This document shows positions 1 through 7,720 of a stretch of 64,000 bases of DNA, piece by piece. Source of the stretch: Corynebacterium lactis RW2-5 (lineage in GTDB: Bacteria > Actinomycetota > Actinomycetes > Mycobacteriales > Mycobacteriaceae); NCBI RefSeq assembly GCF_001274895.1, contig NZ_CP006841.1, positions 2,666,001 to 2,730,000 on the forward strand, given 5' to 3'. A program made the translations under genes and the position numbers. A model generated the notes under the pieces. It did no database searches. It saw only the letters and a program-made list of their open reading frames with translations, and had not been told where the DNA came from. The first letter of the stretch is position 1. Each line of letters begins with the position of its first letter.

Positions 1-2070
1 CAGCGCGCCGACGGCACCTGGTCCGACTGGTTTGAGGCCGACCCCGAGTACCCCGCCGAGGGCAACGGCAACGGCCTAAACGGCACCGAGCTCGTATTCA
101 TCGAGCCCACCAAGCGCGTCCAGGTCTCCACCCACGGCTTCAACATCTTCGGCCCCGGCTCCGGTGTGAATTTCGAGGACATTGAGGGTGCCGACAAGCT
201 GGACCTGTCCAAGCTCGACATCAACGTCGGCGACGTCTCCCACGATGGATCTCCGTCCGCCCCGAAGGCAGCCGGAGAGGCCGCAAAGAAGGCAACCGAA
301 AAGGTCGGCGAGGCGGCCAAGGCCGTCGGTGAAACCGTCGAGAGTTTCTACCAGCAGACCCCGGATGCCGCTCCCGAGGACGCCCAGGACGACCCCGCCG
401 CACCGAAGGAGACCGGCACCGTGGTGCCGTCGGCAGGCGACTCCCCTTCGGCCCCCGTGAAGTGGGCAGACATCACCCCGGTCGCCGATGAGCTGCCGCT
501 CGACCAGGTCGACGCAGTGCTTATCGACGGCCAGGCCGCGGCATCGGCAATCGACCCGATCGTGGACGCCAAGAACGTCACCGGTATGCCCAAGGTGATC
601 ACCCGCGCAGGTTGGGGTGCCAACGAGTCCCAACGCTGCCAGGGTCCTGACTACGACGATAAGCTGGTCGGCGCGACCGTTCACCACACGGCGGGCTCGA
701 ACAATTACACGCAGGCGCAGGCCGCCGGCATTGTCCGCGGCATCTACCAGTACCACGCGCAGACTCTGGGCTGGTGCGATATCGGATACAACGCCCTGGT
801 CGACAAGTTCGGCAACATCTACGAGGGCCGCTACGGCGGGTTGGACAAGAACGTCCAGGGCGCTCACGCCGGTGGCTTCAACACCGGAACCTTCGGCATC
901 TCGATGATGGGTAACTACACCTCCGTGGCCCCGAGCCAGGCGATGATTAACGCCGTCGGCAACATGATTGGTTGGCGCTTGAAGGTCGCCGGAATCAAGC
1001 CAAAGGGCTCGATGCAGATGACCTCCGGCGGCACGAACTACTCCAAATACGCCTACGGCACCCAGGTGACCTTGCCACACATTTTCGCGCACCGCGACGT
1101 CGGCAACACCACCTGCCCGGGTGATGCCGGATACGCCCAGATGGACTCTATCCGCAATATCGCGGAGAAGAAGTTCAACAACCTGGCCAGCGGAAATACC
1201 GAGAACAAGAGCCCGACCGGCGAGAGCAACCTGCAGGTTCCGAAGGACAAGCTCGAGGAGATCGCCAAGGGTGTCGGCATCGACACCGACACGGTGAGCA
1301 ACAACTCTTCCGAGAAGAATGAGAAGAAGTCTTCTTCCGCATCGTCATCGTCGTCCTCTTCGACCTCGACCACTTCCTCCGCCGAGCCCACCAGCAAGAG
1401 CGCTAGCAGCTCGGCTAACAGCTCGGCCACGACTAGCTCGGGCGCGTCGGCAGCTGACAACGAGCCGTCGGCAAGCGGAAGTGCGAGCGAAGGCACAAGC
1501 GGAAGCTCCGAGCCGACCACAAGCGCGGACTACGCCCTGGACTACATCTCCGGAGCGCGCTCGATGCTCGCCTCCGCGCTAGGCATGCTCGGCGCACCGG
1601 GCCTCGGCTCAACCGCGGATGCTGTCCTCGAGGCTGTCGGACGCAGCGTTGAAAACGGCCCGTCCATCGCTGACCTGCCGATTCTGGTGGAGAAGATCAT
1701 CTCGATCAACGAGCAGAACGACCTGGCCGCGGAATGGCGCAAGGTCTCCGAGGAGCTCGGCTCCGTACTCGGATATGCGATGTCCGGCATCCAGAACGGC
1801 GCGACCGTGTCCAACGGCGACGGCAAGGCGGATCCGCTGCGCTACGTGAAGTTCTCCAACGGTGTCATCACCGATTCCGAAACCACCGGAACCCACGCTA
1901 TCTGGGGCAAGATTGCCGACGAGTGGGCGAAGCAGGGCTTCGAGATTGGCAAGCTGGGCGCACCGACTTCGACACAGACCGTCGATGGAAACACCGAGCG
2001 CGCTGAATTCCAAAACGGAACAATTACGCTAGACCGCAGCACAGGAGAGACCAAAACTGAGCTGAAGTAG
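1..2070 (+). CDS. N-acetylmuramoyl-L-alanine amidase, PGRP/Amidase_2 type with C-terminal LGFP-like region (5' end missing)
   Basis: The frame is open from base 1, so the gene begins outside the window; the GTG at 166 is internal. 689 residues are visible. An Amidase_2/PGRP domain spans about residues 195-385: it opens with TRAGWG and carries the expected zinc ligands in VHHT (about 227-229), AHRD (about 364) and the Cys of TTCPG (about 372). A Ser/Thr-rich low-complexity linker follows (about 425-500), then a C-terminal region with LGFP-like features (GKLGAPTS, AEFQNG). The family cleaves the lactyl-amide bond between muramic acid and stem peptide; LGFP repeats are associated with corynebacterial cell-wall anchoring. 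It is probably exported, but the signal peptide lies outside the window. Domain call is secure; substrate is inferred from the family. Confidence 0.93.
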   Translation, partial: QRADGTWSDWFEADPEYPAEGNGNGLNGTELVFIEPTKRVQVSTHGFNIFGPGSGVNFEDIEGADKLDLSKLDINVGDVSHDGSPSAPKAAGEAAKKATEKVGEAAKAVGETVESFYQQTPDAAPEDAQDDPAAPKETGTVVPSAGDSPSAPVKWADITPVADELPLDQVDAVLIDGQAAASAIDPIVDAKNVTGMPKVITRAGWGANESQRCQGPDYDDKLVGATVHHTAGSNNYTQAQAAGIVRGIYQYHAQTLGWCDIGYNALVDKFGNIYEGRYGGLDKNVQGAHAGGFNTGTFGISMMGNYTSVAPSQAMINAVGNMIGWRLKVAGIKPKGSMQMTSGGTNYSKYAYGTQVTLPHIFAHRDVGNTTCPGDAGYAQMDSIRNIAEKKFNNLASGNTENKSPTGESNLQVPKDKLEEIAKGVGIDTDTVSNNSSEKNEKKSSSASSSSSSSTSTTSSAEPTSKSASSSANSSATTSSGASAADNEPSASGSASEGTSGSSEPTTSADYALDYISGARSMLASALGMLGAPGLGSTADAVLEAVGRSVENGPSIADLPILVEKIISINEQNDLAAEWRKVSEELGSVLGYAMSGIQNGATVSNGDGKADPLRYVKFSNGVITDSETTGTHAIWGKIADEWAKQGFEIGKLGAPTSTQTVDGNTERAEFQNGTITLDRSTGETKTELK

Positions 2071-2116
2071 CGGCGCCGAGTGGTGCTGAAAAGTTAGTAA
2101 GATTGCCCTGCCCTGG

Positions 2117-2971
2117 CTATTCGATAACCTTGAGTTCACGGAGTCGATTTTCCAGGTCAGGGCCTTCAATCTTTCCGGAGAATTGATAGACAACTAGCGA
2201 TCCATCAGGCTGTTTAACTCCGACAAAAGTCGAGGCATCACCAGCGCTAACCGCGCGAATCTGCATTCCTTCCGGGGCAGATGCATCAATTGGCACTTCC
2301 TCCAGAACGGACTTTCCACCGAAGAATTCTTCGGCAGCCGCCTTATCCTCAACCACCTGCGCCAATTGCAGGCTTGCTACGGGGTTCGACAAGGTAGAAC
2401 AAGTAACACCCGGAAACTCCGGCATATCACCGGTATAAATGGAAACAGAGTAATTGAAGCAGTTCGGATTAGCATCTCGCAATACCGGACTTATTTGTTC
2501 AGGGACTTTCGCGGGAGACAAATGGTCGCCCTGCATAGCGCCCGAACCTGTTTTTGCGCCGCCATTGCTATTGGAAGCTCCATTATTACCGGCTAAATCT
2601 GCCGGCTGAGATATTGAGGAATTTGGCGAGTCTGAGCCGCTGGAGAATACTGACTTCTTGACCGAAGTAGCAATCATGGCGGCGACGACAACGACTACCA
2701 AAATCGCTACAAAGAGTAAGAGCTTTTTCGGCGTCGACATTTTTTCGAAATAACCCAGCTGCTGGGCATCCGAATTACTTGCTGCATTGCCAGAATTCGA
2801 TGTCGCCTTATCTTGCTCGCCGGAGGAGTTTGTTTTCTCCAAGTTCTTTTCGCGCAGCGCCGTCACAGACAGAACTGTGCCGCGGCGCTTTGGGGGAGCG
2901 GGAAGGGAATCGGGGCCATGAGTTTCTTCCGGCGCACCCGGGTAAATTGTTCCGTTAGGAAGCTGCTGCAT
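2117..2971 (-). CDS. Membrane-anchored protein of unknown function
   Basis: I do not recognise this 284-residue protein. It has a Pro/Ser/Asn-rich cytoplasmic N-terminus, one strong transmembrane segment at about residues 83-103 (KKLLLFVAILVVVVVAAMI), a low-complexity Asn/Gly/Ser linker and a C-terminal extracytoplasmic domain with two Cys (PNCFNYS and GVTCST) that could pair. The ATG at 2971 is preferred; in-frame GTGs at 2977, 2980 and 2983 are alternatives, and the one at 2977 would overlap the upstream stop as GTGA. The upstream PH-like gene ends at 2974, so the two are almost certainly co-transcribed and perhaps translationally coupled. GC content looks lower than in neighbours, which suggests accessory origin. 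Confidence 0.75.
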   Translation of the reverse strand: MQQLPNGTIYPGAPEETHGPDSLPAPPKRRGTVLSVTALREKNLEKTNSSGEQDKATSNSGNAASNSDAQQLGYFEKMSTPKKLLLFVAILVVVVVAAMIATSVKKSVFSSGSDSPNSSISQPADLAGNNGASNSNGGAKTGSGAMQGDHLSPAKVPEQISPVLRDANPNCFNYSVSIYTGDMPEFPGVTCSTLSNPVASLQLAQVVEDKAAAEEFFGGKSVLEEVPIDASAPEGMQIRAVSAGDASTFVGVKQPDGSLVVYQFSGKIEGPDLENRLRELKVIE

Positions 2972-2973
2972 TG

Positions 2974-3504
2974 TCACCACCACCTGCTATTCGCAAGTAC
3001 CGGCACCACATTGGTGCGAAACTTTTCGGTTTCCCACTGTTCAGCCCGAGCCTGTGCCACCACTTGGCTCCAGGAGTCGTAGATGCCTGTAACGCCCTTT
3101 TCCGGTGTCCGACTCAAATCAGCCTGCTTGTAAAAGGTGAAAATCCAGTTCAGTGCGGAGAGAATTCGCCTGGCGCCCCGCTCACCAAATCCATGCCATA
3201 CGGCACGCGCCTCGAGGCTGTGCAGCTCGAGGTCCAATTCTTGTTCGTTCCTAAAACCGAAGTAGGTCAGCTTTGCAAGCGGGACTTCTTCAACCTTTTC
3301 CTTGCCTGTACCCAGGATGAGGCGATCCGTAGTCACGGCACAGGCCGACGAAAAGCCAGGTGCCGTGGTTTGGACGATTTCGAGTGCGATTTCGTTAGGG
3401 CCAAGGACGGCGGCCAAATCCTTAGCGAAGTTGGTAACTTCCTCTCCTCCACCACATCTTTCTACTGCGGCTCTGAGAGCTTCCTCTGAGATGCTACGGT
3501 TCAT
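2974..3504 (-). CDS. Hypothetical protein with bacterial PH-like segment
   Basis: A 176-residue soluble protein. The segment AVTTDRLILG ... VEEVPLAKLTYFGF resembles the core strands of bacterial PH-like domains, where a 'T.DRLI' strand is followed by an 'IPL..I' strand. No catalytic motif is seen. The frame is open upstream to 3582, but ATG 3504 (MNRSISEEA) is the natural start because the upstream extension has no domain character and lies in the divergent promoter region. It sits directly upstream of the single-pass membrane protein ending at 2117, and the pair is divergent from the DUF1266-like gene. Function unknown; the PH-like assignment is by pattern only. Confidence 0.65.
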   Translation of the reverse strand: MNRSISEEALRAAVERCGGGEEVTNFAKDLAAVLGPNEIALEIVQTTAPGFSSACAVTTDRLILGTGKEKVEEVPLAKLTYFGFRNEQELDLELHSLEARAVWHGFGERGARRILSALNWIFTFYKQADLSRTPEKGVTGIYDSWSQVVAQARAEQWETEKFRTNVVPVLANSRWW

Positions 3505-3692
3505 GGCCCAAACGATAACACTAATTCGAAAATAACTATCGCCATTTAGCCGACTGGGAGACACGAGCGAATATTTGAGCATTATTCACTTCCGCACGAC
3601 AATTTTTAAATCTCCGCTCCTATCAGGATTTTATGCAGCAGCGCACTCAAAATCACCTATTTAATTTTTCTCTGCTGCTAAACTCGGCGGCT

Positions 3693-4508
3693 ATGGCAGT
3701 GACTACCAAACCGGCAAAATTCCAATCCGAAGTCTTCGAGGTTTTTTCGTGGTCCACAATGGATCCTGACCCGGATCAAGTGCGCCGGTCGAGTTTCGGC
3801 CTGCCGTACCGAGATGACAATCCTATTGATGCTCCAGCGAAACTTCATCCGCTATTTCAGGATGAATTGAAACAAATTTTGCGCTCTGCCTGGGGAGTCA
3901 ACAATGCCGATGATGCCCGGCGAATTGTTGAAAGAATCCTAGGTCCGGGGATGCACACCCCGATTTTTGACGCTTTTCTCCAGCTAGGCGAGGAATTCGT
4001 TCGATTCCACCAGTCCAGCGCGTTGGTAGGCGAATCCGAAAAGCTTCTCAACAACCACATACTGTTCCTCGAACAGCTTTTCAGCGCCAATGGCATCCCG
4101 CCTACGGATGCGGCCGAATACAAAAAGTGGATTGAGCTGCGCCTCAATCCGGCTTTCACTGCTGTCCTTCCACCTACTGTTCCGCAGACCACTAGAGCAT
4201 GGGATCTTCTCCGCATTGAAGCTTTCGCAGGACGCTCGGTGTCCTGTGGTTGGATGGAACCCGACGAATACGAAGACATTGCCGCTCGCACGGTCCGCGA
4301 ACTTCAGGCGTCCTTTGCAACCTGGTCAGATGTCGCACGCAGCTTTTGGTGGGGTCGCGCCATGTGGCTTTGTGATGAAATCCAGGACATCCCTGCCGAG
4401 CTCTGCCAATTCAACAAGATTCTCACTGCAGCGCTCAATGACAAGAAGTCCCCGTGGGTTCGAGTCCCTCTGCATCCAGACGCTGACGAGCTTGAAGCAA
4501 AGATTTAG
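3693..4508 (+). CDS. DUF1266-like protein
   Basis: A 271-residue protein starting at ATG 3693 (MAVTTKPAKF); the open frame extends to 3633 without a better start. The pattern AWGVNNADDA, then TRAWDLLRIEAFAG, then GWMEPDEYEDIAART, then LQASFATWSDVARSFWWGRAMW matches the layout I associate with DUF1266 (YbeU/YbeR-like: W-G-I, AfDlaR, GYI..E, lq..f.SW, GR.fW). The biochemical role of that family is not established. The gene is divergent from the PH-like/membrane-protein pair and shares its lower GC and more A/T-ending codons, so the three may form one transferred unit. Family assignment is moderate and rests on motif spacing only. Confidence 0.65.
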   Translation: MAVTTKPAKFQSEVFEVFSWSTMDPDPDQVRRSSFGLPYRDDNPIDAPAKLHPLFQDELKQILRSAWGVNNADDARRIVERILGPGMHTPIFDAFLQLGEEFVRFHQSSALVGESEKLLNNHILFLEQLFSANGIPPTDAAEYKKWIELRLNPAFTAVLPPTVPQTTRAWDLLRIEAFAGRSVSCGWMEPDEYEDIAARTVRELQASFATWSDVARSFWWGRAMWLCDEIQDIPAELCQFNKILTAALNDKKSPWVRVPLHPDADELEAKI

Positions 4509-4577
4509 CTAATTTCTTCCTAGTCTTCGCTTGACCAGGCTCGGCTCCGCCCGGAGCAAGCGACTGTCGCGCAGGGG

Positions 4578-5438
4578 CTAGAACCAGCGTTCCAGAACCT
4601 GCGCGACACCGTCATCATCATTGGTGGCGGTGATTTCGTTTGCCACCTGCTTGACGGCCTCGGCTGCGTTTCCCATAGCCACACCGGTACCCGCCCAGCT
4701 AAGCATCTCGATATCGTTCGGCATATCGCCGAAGCAAACGACATCCTTCGGCGCCGCTCCGACAAGGTCCGCAACGTATTTCAGCCCTGCGCGCTTGGTC
4801 ACGCCCGGCGCCGACACCTCCAGAAGGCCGTCGGGCATGGAGTAGGTCACGTGCGCGCGCTCGGGATCGATAACGGGACTGACCAGCTCAAAGAGAGCAG
4901 CGCTATCCATACCGGAGTTGCGCAGCAGCAGCTTCGTGGCCGGGGCTCCGAGAACTTGCTCCTCGGCCACCTCACCGTGCTCGATGGAGTCCCACGCGTG
5001 ATCGTAGGACGGCGCGACGACGAAAAGTTCCTCGATGGCATCGTGCGCCGAGTGCCCGGCGCGCTCCGCCGCGATCCCCACTCCACCGACATCCGCGGTC
5101 GCCTCGCGCGCCGCGTCGACCACATAGCGCAGCGTCTCCGACTGCAGCGTTTTCGCCGTGATGACCTCGTCTCGGCCAGCATCGTAGATGACCGCACCGT
5201 TGGCGCACACGCACAGCGGACGGACGGGAATCTGTTCCAAAACGGGTTCCAGCCAGCGCGCGGGGCGGCCAGTCGCCAGCACGAGCGGGGTGCCGCGGCG
5301 CAGCATCCTCGCCACTACCTCCCGCAGGCGCGGGGTGACGCGGTCGCGGGAATTGATAAAGGTGCCGTCGATATCCGAGGCCACCAGCAGCGGGCGGAGC
5401 GTCTCGAGTCGAGAGAGTTCTAAGCCGGACTCAGTCAC
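4578..5438 (-). CDS. Cof-type HAD-superfamily phosphatase
   Basis: 286 residues from GTG 5438. All HAD motifs are present: motif I DIDGTF near residue 22 (nucleophile and acid/base Asp), motif II ATGRP, motif III Lys around TKRAGLK, and motif IV CFGDMPNDIEML. The layout is that of the IIB (Cof) subfamily, whose members dephosphorylate sugar phosphates, nucleotides or cofactors. It starts 6 bp after the stop of the acyltransferase gene upstream, so they form one operon. That partner carries a C-terminal domain resembling a stripped-down version of this enzyme, which suggests a linked role. Substrate unknown. Confidence 0.92.
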   Translation of the reverse strand: MTESGLELSRLETLRPLLVASDIDGTFINSRDRVTPRLREVVARMLRRGTPLVLATGRPARWLEPVLEQIPVRPLCVCANGAVIYDAGRDEVITAKTLQSETLRYVVDAAREATADVGGVGIAAERAGHSAHDAIEELFVVAPSYDHAWDSIEHGEVAEEQVLGAPATKLLLRNSGMDSAALFELVSPVIDPERAHVTYSMPDGLLEVSAPGVTKRAGLKYVADLVGAAPKDVVCFGDMPNDIEMLSWAGTGVAMGNAAEAVKQVANEITATNDDDGVAQVLERWF

Positions 5439-5444
5439 TGTGAA

Positions 5445-7091
5445 CTACTTGTCGCCCTTCTCGAAGCGCTTGCGCAGAATCTCCAGCGCCGCCGCGACAC
5501 CGCCGTGCTCCGCCGTGTCGACAACCCAATCCGCCGTGCGAATCAGCGGCCAGTCCGCGTCCACCATCACCGCCGGGATGCCAACGTACATCAGCGCCTC
5601 TGCAAAGTTCTCGCGGCCTGCGAACAGCATTGCCTCGCCGGGCTTGCGCGCCAGCTCCCTCAGCGCGACCGCAACGGCGTTGGTTACGGACTGCGGGCTG
5701 GCATCCTTCTCGATTGCCACCTCGTATGGATCTGCCGCCGAAATCGCAGACAGGTCCGGAACCTGGTCAACTTCATGCGTCACGACAATCGTCGCGCCCG
5801 CCTCGGCCTGCTCCAGCAGCGCCTTCGCGGTGGAGTCGGGGATCTGGCCCGCGTCGTCGGCAAGCGCGGTGGCGTAGTCCAGGATGATGGTTTTCGGCAT
5901 CCCGTGGACCAGTTTTTCGACGCGCTGCGGGAGTTTATCGCGGATTAACTTCGACTGCGCGATTAGGCGGAATACGTTCTGCTGAGTCTGCTCGAAACTT
6001 GCGATGGAGGCCTCCTCCAGATGCTCGTACGCCTCCTTGAAGGCCACGCGGATGGAATCGGTCGCCGCGCGGATGGACTCCGCGCCCTCTTTCGCTCCCT
6101 CCGCGACCTCGTCGGCCATCTGCTCGACCGACTGGCGGAACTGCGCCATCATCGCGCTGGTCTGCTCCTTCGCCTGCAGGCGGGCGCGCGCCGACTCCTC
6201 GCTCATCGCGGCCGTCGCATCGCGCAGCTGCGCCTTCGTCTGGTCACCGAATTCGCGTGCCGACGCGCTGAACTCCCTACCGGACTCCCGCAATTTCTCA
6301 GCGAAGGCAGCGAGATCCGTGCGCAGATGCCGGATGCGCTGACGCTCGGCCTCGACCTTGAGATCCTCGGCCTGAGCTTCCTCGAAAGTCGGGGCGCCGC
6401 CGCCGAGGCGAGCCGGGACCCAGTACGCACCGGTCGGGAGCGGCCCCTCCGCCGCGGCGTACTCGTCCCAGAGTCGACGGACGCCCTCGTCCATAATCTG
6501 GTGGAGTTTCTCAGTGGCCTCGGCAGGGTCGCCCTCAGGGTGCCACGGCGGGAGAACAAGCATGTGGATTGGGGTATTGGTGCGGCCAAGGCGCTTCGGA
6601 TATCCCTTGGTCCACACGCGCTGGGAGCCCACGATGAGCACGGGCAGAATTGGCTTTCCAGTGCGCTGCGCCATGCGGATTGCGCCGGACTTGAGGTTCT
6701 TGACCTCGAAGCTGCGGGAAATTGTGGACTCCGGGAAGATACCGACGAGCTCATCGTTTTCCAGCAGGCGGACGGCGTGCTCGAAGGACTTCGAACCGTC
6801 GGTGCGGTCGACCGGGATGTGCTTGAGCGAGCGCATGATTGGACCTGCGACCGGGTGGTCGAAGATCTCCTTTTTCGCCATGAAACGGACGTAGCGGCGG
6901 AACTTGCGGAACGGCAGGCCGACGTAGGTGAAGTCCATGTAACCCGTGTGGTTAGTCACGACGACTGCGCCACTGTCCTTCGGGACGTTTTCCATGCCGG
7001 TAATCGTGAATTTCAGCCCTTGGGCGAAAAACACGGTTCGGGCGAGTCCGATGACGGCGAAGTACACGGGATCCTTAAACATGAGTTTCAC
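5445..7091 (-). CDS. PlsC-type 1-acyl-sn-glycerol-3-phosphate acyltransferase fused to a degenerate HAD-like domain
   Basis: 548 residues; start GTG 7091, with ATG 7082 (MFKDP) as alternative. Residues about 25-230 form an LPLAT/PlsC domain with NHTGYMD (the NH-x4-D catalytic motif, about 47-53), an FPESTISRS glycerophosphate-binding motif near 119-128, and PILPVLIVGS. Residues about 245-400 are Ala/Glu/Gln-rich and probably a long coiled coil. Residues about 400-548 look like a capless HAD fold: IILDYATALAD stands where a DxDGT motif should be, and AMLFAGRENFAEAL where FGDxxND should be, so catalytic Asp residues are missing. Members of the first family acylate lysophosphatidic acid at the membrane. 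The tail is presumably regulatory or structural. Confidence 0.88.
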   Translation of the reverse strand: MKLMFKDPVYFAVIGLARTVFFAQGLKFTITGMENVPKDSGAVVVTNHTGYMDFTYVGLPFRKFRRYVRFMAKKEIFDHPVAGPIMRSLKHIPVDRTDGSKSFEHAVRLLENDELVGIFPESTISRSFEVKNLKSGAIRMAQRTGKPILPVLIVGSQRVWTKGYPKRLGRTNTPIHMLVLPPWHPEGDPAEATEKLHQIMDEGVRRLWDEYAAAEGPLPTGAYWVPARLGGGAPTFEEAQAEDLKVEAERQRIRHLRTDLAAFAEKLRESGREFSASAREFGDQTKAQLRDATAAMSEESARARLQAKEQTSAMMAQFRQSVEQMADEVAEGAKEGAESIRAATDSIRVAFKEAYEHLEEASIASFEQTQQNVFRLIAQSKLIRDKLPQRVEKLVHGMPKTIILDYATALADDAGQIPDSTAKALLEQAEAGATIVVTHEVDQVPDLSAISAADPYEVAIEKDASPQSVTNAVAVALRELARKPGEAMLFAGRENFAEALMYVGIPAVMVDADWPLIRTADWVVDTAEHGGVAAALEILRKRFEKGDK

Positions 7092-7720
7092 TCTACAATC
7101 CCGCGCTGGCCTGCGAGGAGTAAGGAGAAGAGTCGCGCCGGAGATGGCCCGTCGGCTGCGCGGTGCTGAACATAGTTTCGTGGGGAAACAACAGGTATTT
7201 GTTTGCAGGAGTGACTGAATTGCAGCGTGGTGAAGGCCTCTCGACCGCCCTTACTGCGCACAAACACACCCCTTTATAGGGGAGTTGGTGACGTGTTTTC
7301 GAGACGGCGAAAATCAGCTTTTTCTCACTTTTCCGTCAATACATAAAGCGTTTTTGTGTAACCCTATCGGGCGGCCGCAGCCGACACGCGGGCCGCTTTA
7401 CACCGTTACACTGGACTTTTTGCAAAGGTTCCCAGGCCCTTGGATCAATCCCCGTTTTTGCCTGTAAAACGTTACTTTTACCAAGCTGAGCAACCGCTGA
7501 GCACCTGACCAAATACCCACCTATTTAATAGTTACGTAACCGTAGGTTATCTATTCCACACGGCCCTCAACTTTGTTAGCGTTGGGAAGTGACAGCGGAA
7601 GTCTCGACGACCGCAAACCAAATAATTTGGGTCACCCAGCCTTTAACCCGCGCAGGTTATTCGGCGCCGGGACCACCCAAAACTCACTACCTGCTCCCCC
7701 ACCCCGGGAAGGATTGGAAA
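7092..7720. other. Intergenic region upstream of glpD and of the acyltransferase gene
   Basis: About 630 bases between divergent genes. No gene is supported; short open frames here, such as 7285-7467, lack family character. It contains a 14-bp palindrome CCCCTTTATAGGGG at 7269-7282, and two overlapping palindromes at 7531-7549 listed separately. Promoters for both directions must lie here but cannot be placed with confidence. Confidence 0.6.
7531..7549. promoter_or_regulatory. Overlapping palindromes, candidate operator upstream of glpD
   Basis: GTTACGTAAC (7531-7540) is a perfect 10-bp palindrome, and TAACC-GTA-GGTTA (7537-7549) is a perfect 5+3+5 palindrome that overlaps it by four bases. 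The pair lies 172 bases before the glpD start. The arrangement suggests a regulator site, but the cognate factor is unknown and there is no regulator gene next to it. Confidence 0.4.

Noticed and set aside
6021-7169. 382-residue open frame on the plus strand
   Set aside because: Antisense to the acyltransferase gene; translation is Arg/Leu-rich without domains, typical of GC-rich shadows.
7285-7467. 60-residue frame upstream of glpD
   Set aside because: No ribosome-binding site or family signal; lies in a regulatory region.
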